From Alphaproteobacteria bacterium UBA1301 (GTDB lineage: Bacteria; Pseudomonadota; Alphaproteobacteria; Micropepsales; Micropepsaceae): a stretch of DNA of 55,094 bases. The stretch is from assembly GCA_002307725.1 (NCBI GenBank), contig DBUB01000013.1, positions 1 to 55,094 of the forward strand, in the 5' to 3' direction. Position 1 is the first letter of the stretch; each line of letters begins with the position of its first letter. Shown in pieces: positions 1 to 8,405 of this stretch. Made by a program: the position numbers and the translations under genes. The notes beneath the pieces are model-generated. The model ran no database searches, had not been told where the DNA came from, and worked only from the letters and a program-made list of their open reading frames with translations.

Positions 1-141
1 ATCAGCAAGACACGCGATCAGAGGGTCTTGATCGCGAGCCACCCTGGTGGCGCCCCCAGCATCCGGTTGCTCGTCCCGCCACGGGAGCTGCCCATTCTCG
101 GCCTAACCCGACCCGTCATAATCACTGAGACGGGACACTAG
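1..141 (+). CDS. possible 3' end of a gene cut by the window edge
   Basis: The first frame is open from base 1 to a TAG at 139-141 and would encode the last 46 residues of a protein (ending LTRPVIITETGH). I do not recognise a family. The stretch has no obvious repeat or RNA structure. It could equally be non-coding sequence between the previous gene and the HEPN-like gene, because open frames of this length are common in GC-rich DNA. Confidence 0.25.
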   Translation: MSKTRDQRVLIASHPGGAPSIRLLVPPRELPILGLTRPVIITETGH

Positions 142-206
142 GCGAGGGATGGTGGCAACAACTAAATCAAATCGGGGCCGCTGATTTTCTGCCTATCATT
201 GGGAAG

Positions 207-755
207 GTGATTGACAACAGCTTGACATTAACTCCGGCGCATCTCGTTCAACGACTAATCGATGCGGCACACTGGTACGGGGACGCATCACGAGAGAAGT
301 TTCCGGCGTCACAAATAGTGAAGTTTGTCACCGCTATGGAGCGGATTTTGATGACGGCTAATGAAAAGAATCTAACTAAGGTTTTTTGTGATCGGGGAAG
401 TGCCCTAACGACGTTTCCCCATAAAGATCAAAGGTCAGAGGAACGGCACCGCTTTAGCCGCGTATATGGTGCCCGTTCCAATTTTGTACACGGGTCTAGC
501 TCTCCTTCTGCAAGAAAGTACCTAGCTCTGTTGCCCGAAGCCGAAGAGCTTAGCCGGGCTGTATTATTGAGCGCGCTCCAGTTCTTCGATCAGAATGACC
601 GGATCGTTGATCGTTCCATGACTGACAAGAGATTGGGGAAAGGATTTGAGAGGCTGGTCCAGTGTTTTAAACCAAAGTCTATGTTACAATATATATTCGA
701 CCGGATAAGAAATGCCTATAAACATTTTGGTTCCTACGTGGTGCGTAATTCTTGA
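207..755 (+). CDS. Apea-like HEPN-domain protein (hypothetical)
   Basis: This encodes 182 residues from a GTG start; the frame is closed upstream by TGA at 126-128, and no ATG lies between. Residues 90-95 (RSNFVH) fit the R-X4-H motif of HEPN domains, followed by helical sequence as in Apea-like HEPN proteins, which often occur in defence or toxin contexts. The gene uses A/T-ending codons far more than its neighbours and is followed after four bases by a repeat of the mak 3' end, so it looks acquired. A GGGAAG directly abutting the GTG is too close to be a good ribosome site, so the start is uncertain. No partner antitoxin is visible in the window; one could lie upstream. Substrate and role are unknown. 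Confidence 0.6.
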   Translation: MIDNSLTLTPAHLVQRLIDAAHWYGDASREKFPASQIVKFVTAMERILMTANEKNLTKVFCDRGSALTTFPHKDQRSEERHRFSRVYGARSNFVHGSSSPSARKYLALLPEAEELSRAVLLSALQFFDQNDRIVDRSMTDKRLGKGFERLVQCFKPKSMLQYIFDRIRNAYKHFGSYVVRNS

Positions 756-759
756 ATTT

Positions 760-1125
760 GCCGCTCTTTTACCTCCGTTGCTGATGCGATCGTCGCCGGT
801 TAAGCGCCCGGCGCTCCTGCCGCCGCTTCCTCTTCGCTCCACAGCCACGCCGCACCGCGGACGCCACTGGAGTCGCCGTGTTGGTTTTTCACGATGCGGG
901 GCGGGGCTTCGGGCGTGAAGGCGTAGTGCTCAACGCGCGGGGGAAGCTCCGTGTACAGCGCTTCGATGTTGGAGACGCCGCCGCCGAGTACGATCACGTC
1001 GGGATCGAGGATGTTGACGACCTCGGAAATCGCGTGAGCAAAGCGGTCATAAAAGGCTTCCAGCACGGTGATGGCGGCCATCTCACCTTTGCGCGCAACC
1101 TCGACGATGTCGGGCAGGGCTTTGG
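760..1125. repeat. 366-bp direct repeat, copy 1 (duplicated mak 3' end)
   Basis: This stretch aligns without gaps to 1845-2210 at a constant offset of 1,085 bases, with scattered substitutions. It starts at GCCGCTCTTTTACCTCCGTT, four bases after the HEPN-like stop codon, and similarity ends at TTTGG near 1125. It includes the last part of the kinase gene and its downstream flank. Copy 2 begins 25 bases after the MazF-like stop codon. Confidence 0.9.
800..1125 (-). pseudogene. orphan 3' fragment of a ROK sugar kinase (mak-like)
   Basis: The fragment encodes the last ~108 residues of a ROK-family kinase and lacks the ATP-binding N-terminus, the catalytic Asp region and the zinc motif. Over its last 92 residues it differs from the intact Mak product in the window (1885-2814) at about seven positions. 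The frame is intact to its natural stop, and an internal ATG at 1081 could start a 93-residue product, but no function is expected from this piece. It is most likely the 3' end displaced by an insertion, or carried in with a cargo segment. Confidence 0.8.
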
Positions 1126-1218
1126 AATATTGCTCCTGTCACCGTATTCCCCATGAAGCTTGAATTACGTACCGTCCCTAAAGGCGGCAACCATATTTGC
1201 TGACCGGCGGTCAGAAAA

Positions 1219-1257
1219 TTGACAAATTTCGTTGGCACTTGTATTGTTACATGTAAC
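1219..1257 (+). promoter_or_regulatory. toxin-antitoxin promoter with overlapping palindromic operator
   Basis: A -35 hexamer TTGACA (1219-1224), a 17-base spacer and a -10 hexamer TATTGT (1242-1247) precede the antitoxin. A perfect 12-bp palindrome, GTTACATGTAAC (1246-1257), overlaps the -10 and the likely transcription start. A second shorter inverted repeat, TGACC-GGC-GGTCA, lies at 1201-1213. Type II modules of this kind are normally autorepressed by the antitoxin or the complex, so the palindrome is the natural operator candidate. That role is inferred. Confidence 0.6.
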
Positions 1258-1274
1258 TTTTTTTGGGCATAGCC

Positions 1275-1499
1275 ATGCCGATGCCACTCGCCGAAAGAGT
1301 TCAAAAGCGCCGGGCCGCGTTGCGCGCTGCCGGGCTGCGTCCGGTCCAGATTTGGGTGCCCGATACACGCCGCCCCGGATTTGCCGAAGAGTGCCTCCGC
1401 CAAACCAAGATGGTCGCCGAAGCCGACCTGGCCGATGCGGAATTGATGGGGTTCCTGGATGCGGCTCTGCTTGATCTGAACGGCGAGAGCAACGCGTGA
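1275..1499 (+). CDS. MazE-family antitoxin (DUF3018-like)
   Basis: This is a 74-residue protein from the ATG at 1275; a second ATG lies at 1281. It has the conserved RVQKRRAALRAAGLRPVQIW and PDTRRPGF sequence typical of DUF3018, the antitoxin group paired with MazF-like toxins. It should neutralise the toxin encoded immediately downstream and probably bind its own promoter. Its stop overlaps the toxin start (GTGA, 1496-1499), so the two are translationally coupled. A TTG at 1263 would add four residues, but the ATG is closer to the usual start of the family. Confidence 0.8.
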   Translation: MPMPLAERVQKRRAALRAAGLRPVQIWVPDTRRPGFAEECLRQTKMVAEADLADAELMGFLDAALLDLNGESNA

Positions 1500-1819
1500 A
1501 ACGCGGCGAGCTGGTCACCGTCGCTATGCCGGGCGACTTCGGTAAGCCGCGTCCGGCGCTGGTCGTACAGTCCGATCAATTTGGAGCAGCCGCTACCGTT
1601 TCGGTGTTGCTGGTATCGGGCACACTGGTTGACGCGCCTCTCATCCGCATCCGAATCGAGCCGTCGCCGGAGAATGGGCTACACAAGCCGTCGCAAATCA
1701 TGGTGGACAAAATCATGACGGTCCGGCGCGACAAAATCGGGCCGTCCATCGGACAACTGGATGACGAGATCATGCTCGCGGTAAATCGCGCTCTGGCGCT
1801 ATTCCTAGGCTTTGCCTGA
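1496..1819 (+). CDS. MazF/PemK-type mRNA endoribonuclease toxin
   Basis: The 107-residue product has the PemK/MazF fold signature: an N-terminal KRGELVTVAMPGDFGKPRPALVVQ strand-loop segment (residues 2-25 region), the buried IRIRIEPS strand, and the LHKPSQIMVDKIMTVRR segment that carries the loop used for RNA cleavage in this family. It should cut mRNA at short single-stranded motifs and arrest growth when the antitoxin is lost. It starts with GTG overlapping the antitoxin stop. The module lies between two copies of the mak 3' end, which fits recent acquisition. The cleavage specificity cannot be told from the sequence. Confidence 0.85.
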   Translation: MKRGELVTVAMPGDFGKPRPALVVQSDQFGAAATVSVLLVSGTLVDAPLIRIRIEPSPENGLHKPSQIMVDKIMTVRRDKIGPSIGQLDDEIMLAVNRALALFLGFA

Positions 1820-1844
1820 TCGGCCAAGAGGGCGGTCCGGTTTC

Positions 1845-2210
1845 GCCGCTCTTTTACCTCCGTTGCCGATGCGACCGTCGTCAGTTAGGCGCCCGTCACG
1901 CCCGCCGCCACTTCCTCTTCGCCCCACAGCCAGGCGGCGCCGCGGACGCCCGAGGAGTCGCCGTGTTGGTTTTTGACGATGCGGGGCGGGGCTTCGGTGG
2001 TGAAGGCGTAATGTTCGACGCGCGGCGGTAGCTCGGTGTACAGCGTTTCGATGTTGGAGACGCCGCCGCCGAGCACGATCACATCGGGATCGAGGATGTT
2101 GACGACCTCGGAAATCGCACGGGCAAAGCGGTCGTAAAAGGCTTCCAGCACGGTGATGGCGGCCAATTCGCCCTTGCGCGCCACCTCGACGATGTCGGGC
2201 AGGTTTTTGG
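1845..2210. repeat. 366-bp direct repeat, copy 2 (3' end of intact mak)
   Basis: This is the partner of 760-1125: the same length, no gaps, about nine-tenths identical by eye. It covers the downstream flank and the last ~108 codons of the intact kinase gene. The boundary near 2210 is where an incoming 3' end would have been joined to the resident 5' part of the gene, if an insertion event is the cause. Confidence 0.9.
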
Positions 2211-2814
2211 CGGTGCCGGTATGAGCCTCGTAGAGGCGGACGAGGGCGGGGCCGCTGCACCAAGCCTCGATGCAACCCTTCTTGCCGCAATAACATGCCG
2301 GTGCGTGCTCGACTTCGGCGACGCTCGGCCGCGGCAAGCCGTTGTGGCCCCATTCGCCGGCAATCGCATGCGCGCCCGTCAGCGCGTGGCCGCCGACCAC
2401 CACACCTCCGCCAACGCCCGTGCCCGCGATGATGCCGAACACAACCGATGCTCCCATGGCGGCGCCGTCGCTGGCTTCGGACAGGGCGAAGCAGTTGGCG
2501 TCGTTTTCCACGCGGACGGGGCGGGCGAGCGCTTCGCTCACGTCGCGGTCGAGCGGATGGCCGATCAGCACGACCGAATTGGCGTTCTTGACCAGACCCG
2601 TCTTGGGGCTGATGGCGCCCGGAATGCAGAGGCCGAGACTGCCCTTCTTGCCGAGCTTGGATTCGGTCGCGGCGACCAAATCGGCGATAGCGCGGACGGT
2701 GTCTTCGTAGGCATTGTGGGGCGTCGGCACGCGCTGGCGCAGGATTTCACGGCCGCCGGTTTCCAGCGCCAGAATTTCGATTTTGGTGCCGCCAAGATCA
2801 ACGCCGAGACGCAT
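1885..2814 (-). CDS. mak: ROK-family fructokinase (manno(fructo)kinase)
   Basis: This 309-residue cytoplasmic enzyme should phosphorylate fructose (and possibly mannose) with ATP. It has the N-terminal phosphate-binding DLGGTK motif (residues 6-11), the ENDANCFALSE segment with the catalytic Asp, a GTGVGGG loop, AGEWGHN, and the ROK zinc motif CYCGKKGCIE. The closing HGDSSGVRGAAWLW matches E. coli Mak closely from memory. The length is normal. The last third is duplicated upstream as an orphan fragment. The gene lies downstream of a lipoprotein gene on the same strand with a 77-bp gap. Sugar specificity is inferred from resemblance to Mak; other ROK hexokinases remain possible. Confidence 0.85.
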   Translation of the reverse strand: MRLGVDLGGTKIEILALETGGREILRQRVPTPHNAYEDTVRAIADLVAATESKLGKKGSLGLCIPGAISPKTGLVKNANSVVLIGHPLDRDVSEALARPVRVENDANCFALSEASDGAAMGASVVFGIIAGTGVGGGVVVGGHALTGAHAIAGEWGHNGLPRPSVAEVEHAPACYCGKKGCIEAWCSGPALVRLYEAHTGTAKNLPDIVEVARKGELAAITVLEAFYDRFARAISEVVNILDPDVIVLGGGVSNIETLYTELPPRVEHYAFTTEAPPRIVKNQHGDSSGVRGAAWLWGEEEVAAGVTGA

Positions 2815-2891
2815 GTGTTTCCTCCGCTGCGGATGAGGATGATTAGCACGCGGCGCGGTGGGGCGGAGATTCTTTTGCGCCTGGCGCGGGG

Positions 2892-3287
2892 TCAGTTTTG
2901 GACGAGCTGAATCTCGACCCGCAACTCGGAAATATTGGCGCCCGTCATCTTCTCGACCGGAAGGTTCGACTGCACGATCACCGCCGGGCTCACGCCATCG
3001 GCAACAAGCGCGTCGCGCACAACATTGAAACGCGGATCGCTGAGGGCAAGGCCTTTGGCCCCGCCGCCGGCGCTGATAATGACGGACTTGGGATGGCGGG
3101 CTTTAATCGTTGCTGCCGCTTGACCGACAATTTCTTTGGTGGTGGGCGAAAGCTCCGAACTGCCGGATGCGAAGAAAACCTCATACTTCGACGGTGCATT
3201 TTCCCGCAGACCGGCGCATCCCGCCAAGGCAACAAAAAGTGCCAAACACGATAGGCGCAGCAACGTCCGATATGTCCTGCTTACCAT
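2892..3287 (-). CDS. lipoprotein with short OmpA-like C-terminal domain
   Basis: The predicted 131-residue product begins with a lipoprotein signal: a basic start, a hydrophobic stretch and the lipobox ALAGC, placing the lipidated Cys near residue 24. The rest (VFFASGSSELSP, then a helix and the KSVIISAGGG strand) resembles the first half of an OmpA/Pal peptidoglycan-binding fold, which suggests an outer-membrane lipoprotein near the cell wall. The ATG at 3287 is preferred over a TTG at 3305; GAGGGA lies upstream. It is followed on the same strand by mak. No specific function can be assigned. Confidence 0.6.
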   Translation of the reverse strand: MVSRTYRTLLRLSCLALFVALAGCAGLRENAPSKYEVFFASGSSELSPTTKEIVGQAAATIKARHPKSVIISAGGGAKGLALSDPRFNVVRDALVADGVSPAVIVQSNLPVEKMTGANISELRVEIQLVQN

Positions 3288-3368
3288 CTGCACCGGTTCC
3301 CTCAATTATCCACACTGCCTTCGTTGAGATTACAGGTAAATCAAGCGGCAGAGCAAGGTTGCTGGGCG

Positions 3369-4025
3369 TCAAGCCAAAGCGCCAAGGATAAACGCCTTCA
3401 CCGCCGCCCAATCCTTGGCATAGCAGTGCGCGTGGAAATCGTTCCCGAGCAGTTGCCGTAGCGGCTCGCTTTCGACCACATGCACCAGGGTGACGTCCGG
3501 CGCAGCTTTGGCGACGTCGGCGAGGTTGGAGGGGATGTCGTCGATGAAGAAGGTTTTGGCGCGGGCATGGGCGGCCAGCGCCCGTACCGCGGCGCCCTTG
3601 TCGGCGAGATAGCCGCCGCCGCAATCGTTGGCGATCAAGGGGTAGGCGAGGCCGAGTTTGGCAAAATTGCGCAGCCGCGCCTTGGCCTGAACCGCGTTGA
3701 CGTTCGACAGCACCACCACGCTGGCGACCGCGGAAAGGTCCGCCAGCGCCTCGCAGGCGCCGTCCACCGCATCGAGGTGGTCGAGATTGTCGCGATACTC
3801 TTCCACCAGCGCCATGGTCTCGACATCGAGGAGGCGCGATTTGTCGTCCTGGCGGCGGACCCCGCCCTCGATCCGGTACGAGGTGAGGTCGAGGTAAAGC
3901 CCGCGCGCCTCCAGCCAGCGCGCGAAGCAGCCAGTGAATTGCAACAGCACGCCGTCGGCGTCGGTGACGATTAGCGGGCGGCCGGGAACGATGGTTTTGA
4001 CGGCAGTGGTCAGGTCACACGTCAC
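3369..4025 (-). CDS. HAD-superfamily hydrolase-like protein
   Basis: The 218-residue product starts at a GTG whose bases overlap the stop of the upstream DUF3572 gene (GTGA, 4025-4022), so the two are translationally coupled. It has HAD motif I in a diverged form (VTDADGVLLQF), a later VVVLSNVN segment (motif II) and a FIDDIPSNLADV segment (motif IV). These point to a haloacid-dehalogenase-type phosphatase that acts on a small molecule. The substrate is unknown. A longer frame upstream is open, but it would overlap the preceding gene by about 60 bases and lacks family similarity. Confidence 0.7.
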   Translation of the reverse strand: MTCDLTTAVKTIVPGRPLIVTDADGVLLQFTGCFARWLEARGLYLDLTSYRIEGGVRRQDDKSRLLDVETMALVEEYRDNLDHLDAVDGACEALADLSAVASVVVLSNVNAVQAKARLRNFAKLGLAYPLIANDCGGGYLADKGAAVRALAAHARAKTFFIDDIPSNLADVAKAAPDVTLVHVVESEPLRQLLGNDFHAHCYAKDWAAVKAFILGALA

Positions 4026-4309
4026 GGCAGGCTCAAAATGTGATTTGCGGCGTGCAATTCGCGCGAGTCGAGGCTTTGTTCCTCGCAAAAGCCGGTCGTG
4101 GTGGCGTCGCCAGCCAGAATATACTCCAGCACCGCCCGCAAAACGTCGGGATCGCTGGCCCGCAGCCTTAGTTCCGCTGCGTCAATTCCCGTATTGCGCA
4201 AGAATCGCTCGATGTCGTCGTCCCGGCCAGCCAGGAACGCCAATCCGTTCAAGGCAATGGTCTCGGCGCGTTCTCTGGTTAGTGTGTCGCGGATCAAATC
4301 CCCACCCAA
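4022..4309 (-). CDS. DUF3572 family protein
   Basis: This 95-residue, mostly helical protein matches the DUF3572 pattern (ALNGLAFLAGRDDDIERFL, then IDAAELRLRASDPDVLRAVL). The family is restricted to Alphaproteobacteria, is commonly found next to divK as here, and has no known function. The gene is divergent from divK with about 180 bp between them. It overlaps the HAD-like gene downstream, which suggests joint expression. No catalytic residues are apparent. Confidence 0.8.
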   Translation of the reverse strand: MGGDLIRDTLTRERAETIALNGLAFLAGRDDDIERFLRNTGIDAAELRLRASDPDVLRAVLEYILAGDATTTGFCEEQSLDSRELHAANHILSLP

Positions 4310-4490
4310 TCCATTGGTTACCGGCGTAATCCCAATATTCCGGCGGAATGCACAGCCGGACGAGCTAGCGTCAAGGGAGCGTTAATACTCGTGACCTAAT
4401 ACTACGCAACGTGAATGTGATCGAGTCGGGTGTGGCACGCGCAACCAGGTGGTGTGCGGCGGGACCCGCGGGGTGGACCGGAGAGTTCTC

Positions 4491-4865
4491 ATGGATGCCA
4501 AAGCCAAAACCGTTCTCATTGTCGAGGACAACGAGCTGAACATGAAACTCTTTCACGATCTGCTCGACGCCCACGGGTACAACATTCTGCAGACCAAGGA
4601 CGGCATGGAAGCGCTCGATATCGCGCGCGAACACCGCCCCGATCTGATCCTGATGGATATTCAGCTTCCCGAAGTGTCGGGCCTGGAAGTGACCAAGTGG
4701 CTGAAGGAAGACGACACCCTGAAGGCGATCCCGGTGGTTGCCGTGACCGCGTTTGCCATGAAGGGCGACGAGGAAGTCATCCGCCAGGGCGGTTGCGAGG
4801 CTTACATCTCCAAACCGATCTCGGTCACGAGTTTCCTGGATACGGTCCGCCGTTTCATCGGATGA
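4491..4865 (+). CDS. divK: single-domain response regulator DivK
   Basis: The 124-residue protein is a stand-alone receiver domain. It has the acidic pocket VEDNE (residues 11-15), the phospho-acceptor Asp56 in LILMDIQLP, the conserved Thr in VAVTAF and Lys108 in YISKPI. In Caulobacter relatives DivK is phosphorylated by DivJ, dephosphorylated by PleC, and controls CtrA activity and cell polarity. The ATG at 4491 has a purine-rich site (GGAGAG) just upstream; a longer open frame before it lacks family similarity. It lies seven bases upstream of pleD in the order typical of Alphaproteobacteria. Confidence 0.95.
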   Translation: MDAKAKTVLIVEDNELNMKLFHDLLDAHGYNILQTKDGMEALDIAREHRPDLILMDIQLPEVSGLEVTKWLKEDDTLKAIPVVAVTAFAMKGDEEVIRQGGCEAYISKPISVTSFLDTVRRFIG

Positions 4866-4872
4866 GGCGGCC

Positions 4873-6243
<1,371 letters not shown>

Positions 6244-6320
6244 CCCCAATCAATATCCAGACGCGGTTCCATTATTGATTTGCGCGCAACGCGCGCGGGC
6301 GGCGTCGTCGCGGACGCGGC

Positions 6321-7103
6321 TTAAATATCGATCTCCGCCACCACCGGCACATGGTCGGATGGCTTGTCCCAGCCGCGCACGCGCTTGTCGATGGTGCAGG
6401 TTTTGAGGCGGTCGAGCGCCTGCGGGGAGAGCAGCACGAAGTCGATGCGGATGCCGTGGTTCTTTTGCCAAGCACCTGCTTGGTAATCCCAGAAGGTGTA
6501 GGCGCCGGGTTTGGCATCGCAGGCGCGGAAGGCGTCTTGGTAGCCGAGGTTTTCGATGGTGCGCAGCGCCGCTTGCGATTGCGGCTGGAACAGCGCGTCG
6601 CCCGCCCACACCGCGGGATCAAAGCAATCCTCGTCGGTCGGGATGACGTTATAGTCGCCCATCAGCGCCGCCGGTTCCTCATAGGACAAAATTTCTGCGG
6701 CGCGGGCGCGTAGGCGTTCCATCCAGGCGAGCTTGTAGGGGAATTTCTCGGACGCCACCGGATTGCCGTTGGGGGCATAGATCGACGCCACGCGGATCAC
6801 GCCCTTATCGCCGGTCACCACCGCTTCGATGTAGCGCGCTTGTTCGTCGGTCTCGCCGCCGGGAAGACCGCGCGTCACGTCTTCGAGCGGGCGCTTCGAC
6901 AGGATGGCGACGCCGTTATAGGTCTTCTGGCCGTGCACCTCGACATTGTAGCCAAGGTCCTCGAAAGCGCCGCGCGGAAACCCGTCGTCGACGGTCTTGA
7001 TCTCCTGCAAGCACACAACATCAGGAGCGGCATCTTTCAGCCAAGCCGTCACGGTCTCAAGCCGCGCCTTGACCGAGTTCACATTCCAAGTGGCGATTTT
7101 CAT
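6321..7103 (-). CDS. xthA: exodeoxyribonuclease III (AP endonuclease)
   Basis: The 260-residue enzyme starts MKIATWNVNS and has the metal-binding Glu in CLQEIK, the YAPNG segment, the GDYNVIPTDED block and a C-terminal SDHVPV motif with the catalytic Asp-His pair. These define the ExoIII/EEP family, which cleaves DNA at abasic sites and removes 3' blocking groups during base excision repair. It is convergent with pleD with a 77-bp gap; a 13-bp sequence (GGACGCGGCTTAA) occurs at both stop-proximal ends of this gap. It is probably a single-gene unit. Confidence 0.92.
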   Translation of the reverse strand: MKIATWNVNSVKARLETVTAWLKDAAPDVVCLQEIKTVDDGFPRGAFEDLGYNVEVHGQKTYNGVAILSKRPLEDVTRGLPGGETDEQARYIEAVVTGDKGVIRVASIYAPNGNPVASEKFPYKLAWMERLRARAAEILSYEEPAALMGDYNVIPTDEDCFDPAVWAGDALFQPQSQAALRTIENLGYQDAFRACDAKPGAYTFWDYQAGAWQKNHGIRIDFVLLSPQALDRLKTCTIDKRVRGWDKPSDHVPVVAEIDI

Positions 7104-7172
7104 GGGACCGCTGGAGATTCGATTGCGGGGAACACCTTAAGGCAAGTTTGCTGGCACAACCAAGAAGGTATG

Positions 7173-7267
7173 CACGCGGAGATGCGGAGGTACCGTTGCC
7201 GATCGTCGCGGCCTGGAAGCGACTCGATCACAGAGCGTAAATGCAGAACGCTCCGCGTCTCCGCATG
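7173..7267. repeat. 95-bp segment bounded by 17-bp inverted repeats
   Basis: The left arm (7173-7189, CACGCGGAGATGCGGAG) pairs with the right arm (7251-7267) at 15 of 17 positions, one of the others being a possible G-U pair. The arms enclose about 60 bp with no gene. The arm sequence resembles a short motif that recurs between genes in many proteobacteria. It lies in the gap between xthA and the 59-residue membrane protein gene. It could be a small non-autonomous element or a long hairpin in an xthA leader. Confidence 0.5.
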
Positions 7268-7292
7268 AAAATTTATTCGACGCGAGAGGAGC

Positions 7293-7472
7293 CTATTGTT
7301 GCTCCGAAATCGGGGCGCAGGCGCGATGGTTGGCGGCGAAGCAGTCTTCGCGCTCAATGCCTTGATGCAGCGCAAGCAGCAGCACGACTGTCCCGGCGAT
7401 GATCGCCACGACGATCCCGAGCACGATCAAATTGGTGCGCTGGCGCTGGCGGTAGTCGTCCGGTTTGCTCAT
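7293..7472 (-). CDS. small single-pass membrane protein (59 aa)
   Basis: This short gene starts at the ATG at 7472, with GGGGAT about ten bases upstream. The product has a charged, arginine-rich N-terminus (MSKPDDYRQRQRTN), one strong hydrophobic segment (residues 15-36) and a short tail with two cysteines that would lie outside the cytoplasm. The pattern of a polar head, one clean helix and a Cys-containing tail is unlike a chance frame. I do not recognise a family. It is divergent from the secreted-protein gene at 7614. Confidence 0.55.
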   Translation of the reverse strand: MSKPDDYRQRQRTNLIVLGIVVAIIAGTVVLLLALHQGIEREDCFAANHRACAPISEQQ

Positions 7473-7613
7473 GGGGCAACGAAATCCCCGCAGCGGCGCC
7501 GATGCAATGAGGCAGGATGTAACGCGAATGTAATCGTCATGGCAGAGGTGCCGCAGGTGACCGTGCCGCGGCGGGAGGCTAGAATTCGTGGCGGACGTAA
7601 CCGGGGCTTTGTC

Positions 7614-8405
7614 ATGCGCAACTGTCTGGCTGGGTTTGCCGTTCTGCTTTTGCTGTCCGGCGCCGCGTTGGCAGCCGACAAGAACGATTCGGGTGCCGGC
7701 AATGGTGCGGCGCCAGCCGCGCGCGGACATGCCGGTCTGCCGACGTCGGGAGTGACTTCGGCCGCGCGTCCCGGCGGGCGTGACGGGCGCAGCGGCGGCA
7801 AAACCGATGGTCCGCGGCGTTCCAATGGGTATCATCGCGGCGACGCGTTCTATCCCTATCCGCCGGTGCCGATGACCTGGCCGTATCTGCCCTATCCCTA
7901 TTCGCAATACTATTACCCGTATCCGCCGCAGTACTATCCCGACAACATCTACGGCGATGACGAGTATCCGCCCACCTCGACGCGCGGGCTGGTCGTGCCG
8001 GGCGATCTGCCGATGGGCATCACCGCCTACTGGTATTATTGCGATACGCCGGACGGCTACTATCCTTACGTGAAGAGCTGCAGTCACGAGTGGACGCGCA
8101 TTCCGATCTCGCCGCCGCCGCCGGGCACCGCTGCGCCGGTCAGCTATTCCGATTGGCAATGGTGCGAGGACAAGAAGGCGTTCTTCCCTTATGTGACTTC
8201 GTGCATCGCAGGCTTCACGCCAGTGCCGGTGACCGCGCCGGGCAAGGATCAAGCCGGGCCGCCGCAGGTCGCCAACTGGTACTTCTGCGACGACCCGCGG
8301 GGCTATTCGCCTTATGTCGTGCAGTGCGGCCGCGACTGGCGCGCCGTCCCCGCCGTGCCGCCGCCGAGTGTCAAGATCACGGTGAAGAACGACGTGAAAA
8401 AATAG
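7614..8405 (+). CDS. exported Pro/Tyr-rich protein with three Cys-pair repeats
   Basis: The 263-residue product has a clear signal peptide (MRNCLAGFAVLLLLSGAALA, residues 1-20). A Gly/Ala/Arg-rich stretch and a Tyr/Pro-rich stretch (about 75-125) precede three copies of a ~40-residue repeat. Each repeat has the form W-Y-x-C ... Y-x-P-Y-V-x-x-C ... W/F-x-x-V/I-P followed by a proline run. The two cysteines in each repeat are likely to form a disulfide outside the cytoplasm. Similar repeats occur in small uncharacterised exported proteobacterial proteins. No enzymatic motif is seen. It ends tail to tail with the next gene, with no bases between the stop codons. Confidence 0.7.
   Translation: MRNCLAGFAVLLLLSGAALAADKNDSGAGNGAAPAARGHAGLPTSGVTSAARPGGRDGRSGGKTDGPRRSNGYHRGDAFYPYPPVPMTWPYLPYPYSQYYYPYPPQYYPDNIYGDDEYPPTSTRGLVVPGDLPMGITAYWYYCDTPDGYYPYVKSCSHEWTRIPISPPPPGTAAPVSYSDWQWCEDKKAFFPYVTSCIAGFTPVPVTAPGKDQAGPPQVANWYFCDDPRGYSPYVVQCGRDWRAVPAVPPPSVKITVKNDVKK

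Noticed and set aside
2221..2910. Forward open frame opposite mak
   Set aside because: Shadow of the reverse-strand kinase with no family similarity and no ribosome site.
4310..4490. CtrA box before divK
   Set aside because: TTAATACTCGTGACCTAAT near 4391 is loosely similar to TTAA-N7-TTAA, but spacing and second half do not fit.
7473..8252. Long open frame antisense to the secreted-protein gene
   Set aside because: It is rich in Arg/His from the complementary strand of a GC-rich gene; only its last 59 codons, a separate small membrane protein, look real.
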